A stretch of 64,000 nt of DNA from Flectonema sp. DT1601 (taxonomy: Eukaryota; Euglenozoa; Diplonemea; Diplonemida; Diplonemidae), in NCBI GenBank assembly GCA_964019425.1, contig OZ025858.1, forward strand, positions 248,001-312,000, written 5' to 3'. A model generated the notes under the pieces. It made no database searches. It was not told the DNA's origin and was given only the letters and a program-made list of their open reading frames with translations. Position 1 is the first letter of the stretch, and each line of letters starts with the position of its first letter. The position numbers were made by a program, and so were the translations under genes. Positions 55,585 to 64,000 of this stretch are shown here, in pieces.

Positions 55585-57480
55585 TTTTGTTGTGAGAATT
55601 TTGTCAATTTTTTTTTTTTTTTAATAAAAACTGAGAACGAACGCGGTCGGTTGGTTTTAATTCGAATTTTCCCCATCAATTTTATCCCCTCACTCATTTA
55701 GTCAACTGTAGCTCAGAACTAATGTTAAATTATCGTTATGTTGTTTATGATACAATACATTTGTATTTTACGTACAAACTCGAACAGTTGACCCTCTCTA
55801 CAGCTGTAAGCTACCCATGAGTTTCCTTCCAAGTGAAGCTGCAGAAAATTTTTAAAATCTTGTAACAAACTCACTATAACCCTCACGGGTGACGCAATTG
55901 CAAAAAAAAAAAAAATGTTTTATCTTTCTTTGTCTGGTTCGTTTTTTTTTTTTTTTTTTTTTTTTCATCTATTTTTTTCCCCTCCTCTTCAACAAAAAAA
56001 CACTCTGTGTTTCACAATTGGATGTGGTGGAATGGCTATGAACGTTTTCTTTTTTCTTTTTCTTTTTTTGTAACGCTATTCGGATTCAGAGCCATTATTT
56101 ATTATCTCAAATGTTATCTATAACTGTCTGCGATTAATACAAGGCTCATCTGAATGGTTAAATATTCTTATGTAGAACGAGTCATTTCTGTCGAAACTTT
56201 CTGTTTGTTGTTTCCATCAGATGAAACCTTTTTTTTTTTTTTTTTTTTTTTTTCTGTTGGATACAATTCACAGCACATATGGCGATGGTTTGACACGTAT
56301 AATCTCTCACCTCTTAGACTCCAAATTTCAAACTCTTTTTTTTTTTTTTTTTTTTATCATCGCATGGCAGGACAACTCCCAAAGGGGGGTCTGCTGGAAA
56401 AAAAAAATTATTTTTTTTGTCAAAAAACTTTGACTTCACCACCCACCGTGTATAAGTAACTTGGAGCATAATTTACTTCTTTTTTATATTTTATTTTAGT
56501 GCACTTTTTTATAATAAACTCATATTGTAACTTGGAGCCTACTTTACTAATGAGGTGCTTTAAGTGGATAAAATATTGATTTACTAGGGATGCGAAAATA
56601 TCTTCCATACAACTGAAAGACAATTCATCGTCTACATCATTGAGAAGGCCGAAAAATAAAACTGAAGAAACATCTCCTCAAAGAGGATCTGAGACAGATA
56701 TTTAATTTAGTTGAACACATCATCAAATGTGGGATTTCATCGATACCGAACTGTTGGTCTCTTTTAATTGCAATCAGGTTTTGCCGAACCATTTGTTTCA
56801 GTTGTTTTATCATAGTATCAAGCTACCCCTTGCCATCTTTTTGTTTCCCATCCTCGATATTTTTTAGCATCTTTTATAAGTGCTTGTATAACATTGCGAT
56901 AGTAAAAAAAAAAAAGAAATGGCGGCTTACTTGCTGAACCAATTTTTTTATTTCTCTCCTTTTTTTGATGATATTAGAAATTGACTGGCTACACTCTAAT
57001 ATCATTGACCAGGAGACTGACAGGCTGAAGACGTCGTCTTCTCGAAGTCTTCTTTCGGTGAGGCAATCCTACTTTCAAACAAATATTTTATTTTACTGTA
57101 ATCATGTTTGTTTGTTTGTTTGGTTTCTCTTCTAATTCTAGTGAGCCCTATTATTGGAGTGAGGATTTTATAATGTTGGAAAAAAAAAAAAAAAGAAGAA
57201 GAAGCACGGGCATCTCATTTTCTAATGTAAGGGTTTGAGAGAATAATCAAACAGCCCGAATGTCCGGCTTCATACCTACCGGTGAAGGTCTGATTGTTTG
57301 AGCGTATTACTTTTTAATATTTCAAACACCCTGTAATTCGTCCATATTCTCCTGGTTTTCGGCCCGGGAAAAATAATGTGGACGACTTACGGAACTATTG
57401 GCCTTACGACTGGGAAAAATTCTTTTCTTCTGAGTCTTCTTTTTGCTACGAGTCACTCTCTTGATTATTAACCTGTATGA
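55585..57480. other. Spacer with dispersed repeats
   Basis: Contains repeats at 55700-55797, 56078-56160, 56498-56515 and 56733-56825, all with partners in the 5-30 kb region. T-tracts at 55941-55965 and 56231-56253. No gene supported. Confidence 0.6.
55700..55797. repeat. Dispersed repeat, near-identical to 21685-21781
   Basis: Shares GCTCAGAACTAATGTTAAAT through CGAACAGTTGACCC with only a few differences. Confidence 0.85.
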
Positions 57481-57932
57481 CAGCTTTCCGTTACTAGTCG
57501 AGCAGACTCCTCGATATCGTCTTGTTAAAATGTTTAATCGTTCATTCCAAGTTGTAAGGAGACAGTTCAGTAATGTGGAGTCGTGTTGAACTTCCTGAAC
57601 ATCTGATAATAATAAAAACGTTTAAATTAATTCATTCGTTGAGAAGATAAAGTCTTCTAATTGTAATCAGATAGTGCCTTAATGTTGTTAGAATCGAACA
57701 AGAATTACTTATCGACGGCTCTACGGGGTATTCGTATTGATGTTCATTTTTATTAATCAGTTGTTTCTATTCTTACTACTTTAGTTCAAAGCTGGGAGGA
57801 GCCTTTCTAATTTTTTTTCTATAAAATTAAATTACATCTCTTCAGTTGAGGCTAATTCAACAATCCATACTGAGTCTTTTGGAAACTGTTACGGATTGGG
57901 TCCTCTGATAAACAGCAACTTACTAACTAATG
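57481..57932 (+). mobile_element. LINE fragment, copy C (ORF end and 3' UTR, decayed)
   Basis: 57487-57700 corresponds to 10531-10800 of copy A (TTTCCGTTAC-GTCGAGC, CTCGA-A-CG-CTTGT, AATTCATTC-T-GAGAA). The 3' UTR repeats the copy B block TCAACAATCCATACTGAG and GGATTGGGTCCTCTG, with the tail TACTAACTAA. The coding part is too decayed to read. Confidence 0.7.
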
Positions 57933-58110
57933 TGTGTTTTTTTGTTTTTTTGTGGAACAACAATTGTGCTTTTATACCTATTTTTTTAATTTAATGCACT
58001 TTTTTCAATTCAACTTTTTTATCATTTTTCATAAGTTGGAGTCGTCATACTACACGTTGTAGTTTGTGTTGTGTTTTCGCATCTTTCTTACAATTCTTTT
58101 TTATTTATAC
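57933..58110. repeat. Repeat following LINE copy C, partner at 19054-19290
   Basis: CATTTTTCATAAGTTGGAGT and ACTACACGTTGTAGTTTGTG are shared. The order LINE tail then repeat is the same at both loci. Confidence 0.7.
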
Positions 58111-58634
58111 TAACTGGTGTCGCTTTAAGTCAACGTCTTGGATACTTTTATGTCCTCGAGTTCGTACTTTAGGGTTCTACCTGTTATTTAGAGTAAACAA
58201 GAATAACGATTGATCTGTGCAAGGCTTAACTTATCAATCAATTCCTCAGATCGTATTTGCGAAAAGAATAAGTGTATTCTGTTTTCTTTAATGCAGAACA
58301 GATCTATTTTCTTTTGGTACACACTACGAGTTTTGTTGTGTTGTAAGCTTGTCACTTACGATGCCTTACAATGGGCATTTTTTCCTTCCTTTTTTTCAAT
58401 CTAACAGAGCGTAGCCGTTCATTTCAAAGAATACGAAACCCTTCGGGGATTGTACTTCAGGTAATTGCTCTTTAATGCTGTGCGATGTGATTAGAATTAT
58501 GTTACGATTATTCTTCTTCTTCTTCTTCAGGTCAATCACAAACATGTGTTAGTTAGGAAGGATGACGTAGTATCTATGTAGTTGGAAACTGTTACATTCT
58601 TTTCTTATTATCATCTACCCCCACCCCACCCTTC
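58111..58634. other. Intergenic; pyrimidine-rich acceptor region
   Basis: A (TTC)n stretch with CAG at about 58511-58530 and a C-rich CCACCCTTCAG (AG 58635-58636) 10 nt before the next ATG. No gene. Confidence 0.6.
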
Positions 58635-58646
58635 AGGTCATTTATT

Positions 58647-59942
58647 ATGACCCAAATGGAGAGGAAAGCTTTACTCAAGGAAGAAACACGAAAGTTTCTA
58701 GGAGACTTACGTAACCTGGTTGAGAGAAGCTGTGCTGATGTCTGTGATATTCGATTATCAAGGATGTTTCAAAAGCTTTGGGAAGCAGTAGGAACGACTA
58801 TGAGAGAACACCCCTCTGATGCTTCGAGAATGGTAAAGAGATGGGCTAAAGGAAAACTATCAGCTGTGACTTCACACGAAGCCTTGATGGATAATAAGAT
58901 TATGCAACCCAGTTCAGAAGATGAACATTATGCCCGCAGAGGAAGTTTATTAATTCAGTTGGTAATCATTCGTTTGTTCTCTGAGGCGAGTGAAGCTTTC
59001 TTTACTCACGGACCAGAGATATTCCCCAGCTATTCTGTTATTCTTGAGAAATTAAAAAACAAACAACAAGATAGAACTAATTCATCACAATCACAGACCA
59101 ACTCTGTTTCCAATTCTCCAATTGAAAATGATGAAGGTGATGATGAAATATTGTTCGATCCGACTCTGGAAGATGATTTCGAATTGAGACTACCTCTGAG
59201 ATCATCTTTTTCACAGGGATCGTTTACATTAACACAAAAAGGTGGAAACAGTAACAAATACACAACGTCAGCTGCTGATGATGATCTTATACTCACAAGA
59301 CAAAACTCCTCTTGGTCAGTAGGAGGAAGGATAGAAACAAAGGTATCACTAACATGGCCAATTACCCGACTCCGTGTAGACGATCCAATAAGTGACATCT
59401 CAGATATTGTGATGTGGCTTAGGTTAGCAACTATTGCTCTGGACTTTACTTCTTCTCACACTGACGGTATTGATGAAGAGCCTCAGGGTGGAAAAAAACG
59501 AAAAGCTGCTCAAAAAGTATATCCCTTTGAACAAGTTCTCAGTGAAGGTATTTGTTCCTGCTTCGCTTTGGTGTTCCCAAAATCACTCGAAGCTATTTAC
59601 AACGAATTAGAAATAAGTACGCAGAGTAGTGAACCGCTGGCAGCTGCTCTCTCTCTCCGAAAACAAATTGATAATGATCACGAAGTGTGGGGGTCGAGTG
59701 CTATGTTGGGAATGCCTCCTCAGTCTCCACTCACTCCTCTGACTCCGATGGTGTTGGATTCGAATGTTTTAAGTTTCTCATCCGCAACTCACACAAAGAA
59801 ACGTCGCAAAAAGAAAGAAGCATCTGTGATGGACACTCGAGATTCTCTTGCTCTGGAACTTGAAAAGATCCATGAGAGGAAAAATATTAAAGTTCCTTCA
59901 CTATCTTCTCGTCAGCCAAGTTTTAAAATAGCCTGCAGATGA
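58647..59942 (+). CDS. Unknown protein, 431 aa
   Basis: I do not recognise it. Residues 1-145 are helical and well ordered in appearance (RKFLGDLRNLVERSCADVCD, then SRMFQKLWEAVGTTMREH and RRGSLLIQLVIIRLFSEASE). Residues 145-240 are Ser/Asn/Asp-rich and probably disordered. A second ordered block, about 240-340, includes ISDIVMWLRLATIALDFT and ICSCFALVFPKSLEAIYNEL. The tail carries a basic cluster (KKRRKKKEAS, near 388) that could be a nuclear localisation signal. No catalytic motif is visible. The first ATG after CCACCCTTCAG is used; a second in-frame ATG follows three codons later. Confidence 0.75.
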   Translation: MTQMERKALLKEETRKFLGDLRNLVERSCADVCDIRLSRMFQKLWEAVGTTMREHPSDASRMVKRWAKGKLSAVTSHEALMDNKIMQPSSEDEHYARRGSLLIQLVIIRLFSEASEAFFTHGPEIFPSYSVILEKLKNKQQDRTNSSQSQTNSVSNSPIENDEGDDEILFDPTLEDDFELRLPLRSSFSQGSFTLTQKGGNSNKYTTSAADDDLILTRQNSSWSVGGRIETKVSLTWPITRLRVDDPISDISDIVMWLRLATIALDFTSSHTDGIDEEPQGGKKRKAAQKVYPFEQVLSEGICSCFALVFPKSLEAIYNELEISTQSSEPLAAALSLRKQIDNDHEVWGSSAMLGMPPQSPLTPLTPMVLDSNVLSFSSATHTKKRRKKKEASVMDTRDSLALELEKIHERKNIKVPSLSSRQPSFKIACR

Positions 59943-60021
59943 AATATCTTCTGATGACTTGTTTGGAATAAAAGTAAATCTAATTCACAGTTAGTGAAGT
60001 GACCTTATTAAGATGACAGCT

Positions 60022-60068
60022 ATTACTCTTACAGAGTAGTTCTGGTCATCTCGTGTTTTACAACACGA
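60022..60068 (+). repeat. Two adjacent hairpins, 80 nt after the stop of the upstream gene
   Basis: 60022-60040: ATTACTCT, loop TAC, AGAGTAGT (8 bp with one G-U). 60051-60068: TCGTGTT, loop TTAC, AACACGA (7 bp perfect). Confidence 0.7.
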
Positions 60069-60141
60069 TGAGGGACTTAAACTACAGATCGATATGTTGC
60101 GCCGATGTTTATAATTTAATATTGTGATTACGTTGACAAAT

Positions 60142-60189
60142 TGCAGACAACAGGCACTTTGTAGCTTCTACAAATTGTCGTTGTCTGCA
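60142..60189 (+). ncRNA. Two-tier stem-loop, GTAG-CTT-CTAC family member 1
   Basis: The outer stem TGCAGACAAC/GTTGTCTGCA is 10 bp and perfect. The inner stem TTTGTAG/CTACAAA is 7 bp with loop CTT, and an internal loop of 6 and 5 nt lies between. It is the strongest structure of the family; whether it is a separate RNA or part of a 3' UTR is unknown. Confidence 0.6.
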
Positions 60190-60255
60190 TCTCACTTGTC
60201 AGGTTGCTATCGCCACGCGTTTTTTCTTTTGATTTCATTGACGTTGTTCGTATTG

Positions 60256-60288
60256 AAAGAATTCTCGTAGCTTCTACGAATTTTCTTT
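60256..60288 (+). ncRNA. Stem-loop family member 2
   Basis: Inner TCGTAG/CTACGA with loop CTT, a 3x3 internal loop, outer AAAGAA/TTCTTT. Relative to member 1, a T-A pair in the core is replaced by C-G on both sides. Confidence 0.6.
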
Positions 60289-60498
60289 TTATCAGAGCAG
60301 CGCACATAATTACCTTTTGTTGTGTTGAAAGATTTATTTATTTAATATGTCTGACTGATGATTTGGTCTGCTGTTGGATGTCAGTCGAAAAATTTTAAAA
60401 AAAAAAAAAAGAAGGAAATGTTTTACTTTAAAACAGTCTTTTAGATATTTGGTTTCCCTCCCTTTTGCCACTTGTTGGCTTCCGTACATGAGCTGATT

Positions 60499-60526
60499 TT
60501 CGTTTTCCGTGGTTTCTACGGGCGAA
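60499..60526 (+). ncRNA. Stem-loop family member 3
   Basis: Inner CCGTGG/CTACGG (one G-U) with loop TTT, outer TTCG/CGAA. Confidence 0.5.
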
Positions 60527-60563
60527 GGTAGGTTCGCTTCCCCTTTTATTTTAAATGAAACTT

Positions 60564-60583
60564 GGCAGTTAGACATGACTGCC
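60564..60583 (+). repeat. 6-bp hairpin outside the family
   Basis: GGCAGT, loop TAGACATG, ACTGCC. Confidence 0.5.
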
Positions 60584-60844
60584 CGCATTGTGTTTGTCGT
60601 TTCAACGAATACTTGCGACTCTCACACAGCAAATGAAAAGAAATAAAATAAAAAGAAAGAATTCGTTTCATTATCGAAGTCTGATAGTTGTGTTTGCAAC
60701 TGTGTTGAGCGAACACCTTGTGGCCTCTGTAGCTCGTACTTCAACGATGCATAGCAACTTTCAGGCTTCAAAGCGAAAACTACATCATAACATTATAAAT
60801 AATAAAAGAATGAAAAGAAGCTTTGAATATGGTAGAAAAGAAGG

Positions 60845-60872
60845 TTCTCAACAATTGTAGTTTCTATGAGAA
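60845..60872 (+). ncRNA. Stem-loop family member 4 (weaker)
   Basis: TTCTCA/TGAGAA is a perfect outer stem with TAG-TTT-CTA at the tip. Alternatively TTGTAG/CTATGA pairs with two G-U. The loop core resembles the family. Confidence 0.45.
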
Positions 60873-60958
60873 GTTGCGCGCCTCGCGTTATATCGCGTCT
60901 ACTTTTTTCATTAATTAAAAATGGGAATCGAAGGACCTGAAAAAATGTTAATTTGGCA

Positions 60959-60977
60959 TTTCGTAGTGTCTACGAAA
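60959..60977 (+). ncRNA. Stem-loop family member 5
   Basis: TTTCGTAG, loop TGT, CTACGAAA: a perfect 8-bp stem. Confidence 0.55.
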
Positions 60978-61792
60978 GTAGTTGGATTTAGTTCTTGTCC
61001 TCCACAAGGAAAGAAAATTTTTTTTCACTATTTTAGATTCTTATCCCCAACACCTTCTGGCACATTTGAATTATTTAATTCAACGCATGCAGCCATCGAT
61101 CCCTTCCTTAAAAGGGTTGTCCTGTAGGTATTGTTGCGACTGCACAAGCGAGTAGATTTTTTTTTTTTTTTTTTTTGGATATGGCACGTCACCACAGGAA
61201 ATGTTTTGTATTTGTTGCGTTACGTTATATTATACGATTATTGAAAAAGGGGGGGAGTTCAACAAATTTAAAAAAAAAAAAAAAAAAAAAAGGCATTTTC
61301 GTTATTGTTATTGCAGTCTTCTCGAATTCGTTAGCTTGTCTTAACCGTGAAAGATTTCATATTTCTCTTCACTGTTTTTTTTACTTCTACAAATAAAAAC
61401 ACTTTTACAATGCCTCATAATACTTAATAGCCGAGTTATTGAGTTCCAATTGATTTGTCCCTCTGTTTTATTGCAAACAGAATGTTACAATTCTTTTATT
61501 GCATTTTTTAAATCACAAATAGAGATTTTGCCCCTCCGAAGCAGCCTTTCTAAAGTGCTGTAATTTATTTTTTTATTTTTCAATTATTTTTATGGGAGGT
61601 TGGATACTTCACCGCGTCTGTTTTAGTTTTTTTTTTCTTCTTTTTAAAGATTTTTTGACACATAAAAAAATGACGTTATTTTGATGCGGATGTTATTTTC
61701 GTGATGAGATTGTTTTATGTTTTGGTATTTGTTGTGTATTTATTACTGTAATTCTGTTCAGAAAAAACTTTTTTAACAACTTTTCTTACAAG

Positions 61793-62071
61793 ATGTGCAC
61801 TACCTACCAGGAGTTCTCTGACAAGTTGGACAGACTTGATGCCGAGTTCAGCAAGAAGATGGAAGAGCAGAACAAGAAGTTCTTTGCTGACAAGCCAGAC
61901 GAGAGCACTCTCTCACCGGAAATGAAGGAGCACTACGACAAGTTTGAGAAGATGATTAAGGAACACACTGACAAGTTCAACAAGAAAATGAGAGATCACT
62001 CTGGACACTTCAAACAGAAGTTCCAGGAGCTTCTTGAACAGCAGAAGAACGCTCAGTTCCCAGGAAAGTAA
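61793..62071 (+). CDS. KMP-11: Kinetoplastid membrane protein 11
   Basis: 92 residues, the exact family length. The protein is colinear with trypanosomatid KMP-11 and close to it: TTYQEFSDKLDRLDAEFSKK, MEEQNKKFFADKPDESTLSP, EMKEHYDKFEKMIKEHTDKF and a C-terminus ending LLEQQKNAQFPGK. It folds as amphipathic helices that associate with membranes. In trypanosomes it lies at the flagellum and flagellar pocket and is needed for basal body segregation and cytokinesis. Biased codons indicate high expression. A TTCTGTTCAG acceptor-like site (61760-61761) lies 31 nt upstream; a second AG directly touches the ATG. A 5-bp hairpin (62078-62093) follows the stop. This gene is the main reason for placing the window in Euglenozoa. 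Confidence 0.97.
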   Translation: MCTTYQEFSDKLDRLDAEFSKKMEEQNKKFFADKPDESTLSPEMKEHYDKFEKMIKEHTDKFNKKMRDHSGHFKQKFQELLEQQKNAQFPGK

Positions 62072-62516
62072 AATCACATGCTGAGACTAGCATACTTATT
62101 AAAAAAAAAGAAAAAGAAAAAGAAACAATAAAGCGCACTTCCCCCTATCCCCAGTTAATTATTTCACGCAAAGAAGAAGAAAAGTAATTATTATTCTAAT
62201 CCCTAAGTGTAAGTCCTCAAAAAAAAAAAAAAAAAAAAAGTTTTAAAAAAAAAAAGTATTAATTTTCTATTCCCCTAATCTAGAAGACGTAGATTACTAG
62301 CTGATGGATAGGTCCCACTGCAGACCAGCCATCATGTTAGTAGCTCTACTTCATTTTTTATTTTGTGTTCTAAAAATAAATATCTGTCAAATTTTTAATA
62401 AATTCGTCTCTGGTAGTAGATGTTTGTTTCCCTACAGACATTGTTTGTGAAGAGAGATGCGAATTATTATTTTTTATAACTCAATGGTGAAAAATAAATA
62501 ATATGATTTTTCTCTC
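62072..62516. other. Intergenic, no gene seen
   Basis: Small hairpin ATGCT/AGCAT at 62078-62093, then A-tracts. It ends in the pyrimidine tract TTTTTCTCTCAG (AG 62517-62518). Confidence 0.65.
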
Positions 62517-62544
62517 AGGTGCTTTGGAACACAAGCATCACAAT

Positions 62545-64000
62545 ATGACGAAGAAAGAGTCGAAGAAGCCGGAAGTTGAAGCGGAACCTCGATTCTCGTC
62601 GGAAGAGTATGTGGGTACAATTATGAATTGTTTTAGTTGTGATTTTACAAGGCTTTCGAATATCCATGTGTTGGATGATTTCACTATCCTGACTGCTACT
62701 GGTAATTTAGTTTTAAAAATTGAAATTGAAACTAAAAAAGTTGAATGGATTTTAGGAAAAGACGGAGGCGGGATTGGTGCCATCTGCGTCCATCCAACTC
62801 GCGAATACTTTGCAGTTGCTGAAAAGATCGGAGCTCAGTCAGGAGCAACAGCAAAGCCGCACGTTTATATCTACAACAACCAAAAAGAACTTTATAAAAC
62901 TTTAAACAATGGTACTGAATGTATGTACACCGCTTGTAATTTTTCAAGTTCTGGAGACAAGCTGGCAACAGTTGGAGGACACCCTGACTACATGCTCACT
63001 GTATGGAATTGGAAAGAAGAATGTGTCATTTTACGATTTAAAGCTTGGGGTAGTGAAGTGTTCAGAGTCACATTTAATTCCAACGACGACGGTTTTCTAA
63101 CAACCAGTGGAATCGGTCACATAAAATTTTGGGAGATGGCAAAGACGTTTACTGGACTAAAGCTTCAAGGAGCTATTGGTAAGTTCGGTAAGGTTGACAT
63201 CCAGGACCTTATGGGTTACGTAGAATTACCTGATGGAAAAGTTTTATCTGGTTCACAGACTGGATCACTTTTAATGTGGGAAGCTAATTTATTAAAAGTT
63301 GAAATTATGAACAAAGACGGAGAAGCCTGTCACAACGGACCAGTCGAAGTTATTATTTTATTAGAAGAAATCATTGATGACAATACTCAAAGAGTATTTC
63401 TATCAGCTGGTAACGATGGTTATATGAGATACTGGAGATTTTGTGACATTGATATGGCTGACACTACCGACACACGAGACTGGGCTGAAATCGAATGCAT
63501 TAAAGAGGTTCTTATCGACCCCGATTGCTGTATTCGATCTCTTGCAAGAACAAAGACTCACTGGATAGTACAAGATGCGAATGGGAAATATTGGAAATCA
63601 GAAATGCTCTCTCTATCAGAAATCTTGGAACCCACCGATCCCGACGCTTCTATAACTGTGAAGGTAGCCAGCACTCAATTACTGAGTCTGCACGCTGGTG
63701 CTATTACTTGTGTTGAAGCGTCACACAATGAATATTGCTGTGCGACTGGTGGAGCAGATGGAACTCTGCGTCTTTGGTCGTTTCTATACAAAAAAGAAAT
63801 ATACTGCAGTCGATATTCATCAGGCTTTAGTGTCCTTCATTGGATACCTCTTTCACATGATAAGAGTGGTACACTTCTAGTAGCTGGATTCTCTTGTGGT
63901 ATTGTTAGAGTTATAAAGAAAACGATGACTGAATTCGTATTATGTTCGGTATGGAAGCCTCACACTTGTCAAGTAACTTCATTATCATTTAATAAAAGTT
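62545..64000 (+). CDS. CFAP44: CFAP44 (WDR52) flagellar WD-repeat protein, N-terminal part; runs off the window
   Basis: The frame is open from the ATG at 62545 to the window end (at least 485 residues, no intron seen). WD-repeat strands include HVYIYNNQKELYKTL, DYMLTVWNWKEECVILRFKA, HIKFWEM and GGADGTLRLWSF. The block FGKVDIQDLMGYVELPDGKV then LSGSQTGSLLMWEANLLKVE, with CHNGPVEVIIL, AGNDGYMRYWRF and WIVQDANGKYWK, follows animal CFAP44 closely. CFAP44 works with CFAP43 in the tether/tether-head complex that links inner dynein f heads to the doublet microtubules and affects flagellar beating. The full protein is usually well over 1500 residues with a long coiled coil. Its neighbour KMP-11 is also a flagellum-linked gene. 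Confidence 0.88.
   Translation, partial: MTKKESKKPEVEAEPRFSSEEYVGTIMNCFSCDFTRLSNIHVLDDFTILTATGNLVLKIEIETKKVEWILGKDGGGIGAICVHPTREYFAVAEKIGAQSGATAKPHVYIYNNQKELYKTLNNGTECMYTACNFSSSGDKLATVGGHPDYMLTVWNWKEECVILRFKAWGSEVFRVTFNSNDDGFLTTSGIGHIKFWEMAKTFTGLKLQGAIGKFGKVDIQDLMGYVELPDGKVLSGSQTGSLLMWEANLLKVEIMNKDGEACHNGPVEVIILLEEIIDDNTQRVFLSAGNDGYMRYWRFCDIDMADTTDTRDWAEIECIKEVLIDPDCCIRSLARTKTHWIVQDANGKYWKSEMLSLSEILEPTDPDASITVKVASTQLLSLHAGAITCVEASHNEYCCATGGADGTLRLWSFLYKKEIYCSRYSSGFSVLHWIPLSHDKSGTLLVAGFSCGIVRVIKKTMTEFVLCSVWKPHTCQVTSLSFNKS

Larger units (their letters stand above)
59943..61759. other. Hairpin-rich spacer between the unknown gene and KMP-11
   Basis: No protein gene supported (the ORF at 60588-60860 is not protein-like). 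At least seven short hairpins lie in 60022-60977, five with a common loop core; the rest (61000-61759) is A/T tracts leading to the KMP-11 acceptor-like sites. Confidence 0.65.

Noticed and set aside
1-64000. Spliced-leader RNA gene in the window
   Set aside because: I looked for sequences like known kinetoplastid and diplonemid SL exon ends and saw none.
1-64000. CRISPR arrays, bacterial operons or integrated prokaryotic islands
   Set aside because: Introns, eukaryotic gene families and A/T tracts throughout; no regularly spaced repeats or prokaryotic genes.

Overview
The window is nuclear DNA of a eukaryote, and the gene content points to Euglenozoa. The clearest marker is a complete 92-residue KMP-11 (kinetoplastid membrane protein 11) at 61793-62071. 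An HSP90 with kinetoplastid-style sequence (36670-38781), a SAM plus PSP1-domain protein (4427-5206) and a flagellar CFAP44 gene (62545 to the window edge) agree with this. At least six ordinary cis-introns (GTATG...CAG, about 61-112 nt) interrupt four genes. That argues against a trypanosomatid and favours a diplonemid-like or other intron-bearing euglenozoan. The species cannot be named from sequence alone.

Every gene I can support lies on the + strand. Most starts are preceded, usually 1-45 nt upstream, by an AG that often follows a pyrimidine stretch and has no visible cis donor. This looks like polycistronic transcription with spliced-leader trans-splicing, but no SL RNA gene was seen and the claim is inference.

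Layout. (1) 1-5.2 kb: the end of an RRM protein, a probably organelle-targeted P-loop NTPase with one intron, a short coiled-coil protein and the SAM-PSP1 protein. (2) 5.2-25.95 kb: a gene desert of about 20 kb with homopolymer tracts, a 1-kb DNA transposon with 47-bp inverted ends, LINE 3' fragments with TAAC-type tails, a degenerate triple repeat and several old dispersed repeat families. (3) 25.95-34.9 kb: a secreted Cys-rich protein, a multi-pass TLC-like membrane protein, a G3BP-like RNA-binding protein (one intron) and a secreted aldose 1-epimerase whose signal peptide lies on a small first exon. (4) 35-44 kb: proteostasis genes (proteasome alpha subunit PSMA1 with four exons, HSP90, a Fes1/HspBP1 exchange factor), then an EF-hand-like and a coiled-coil protein. 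(5) 44.7-49.6 kb: four tandem genes for a 121-residue secreted thioredoxin/PDI-like protein, then a carboxylesterase. (6) 50.9-55.6 kb: a calcium-regulated PPEF/RdgC-type phosphatase with N-terminal zinc fingers and a type I surface protein. (7) 55.6-58.6 kb: repeats again. (8) 58.6-64 kb: an unknown protein, a 1-kb stretch of hairpins that share a stem-loop core and show compensatory changes, KMP-11 and CFAP44.

Two codon-use classes are visible. HSP90, KMP-11, the thioredoxin array, the C-terminal exon of the G3BP-like gene and the Cys-rich gene use mostly GAC, AAG, GGA, CCA and AGA and look highly expressed. The other genes use A/T-ending codons freely. The strongest candidates for something undescribed are the covarying hairpin family at 60.0-61.0 kb, the thioredoxin array whose coding parts look homogenised while the flanks are not, and the duplicated two-stem element in the 3' region of the Cys-rich gene. 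Family assignments come from motif recognition, with no database search.
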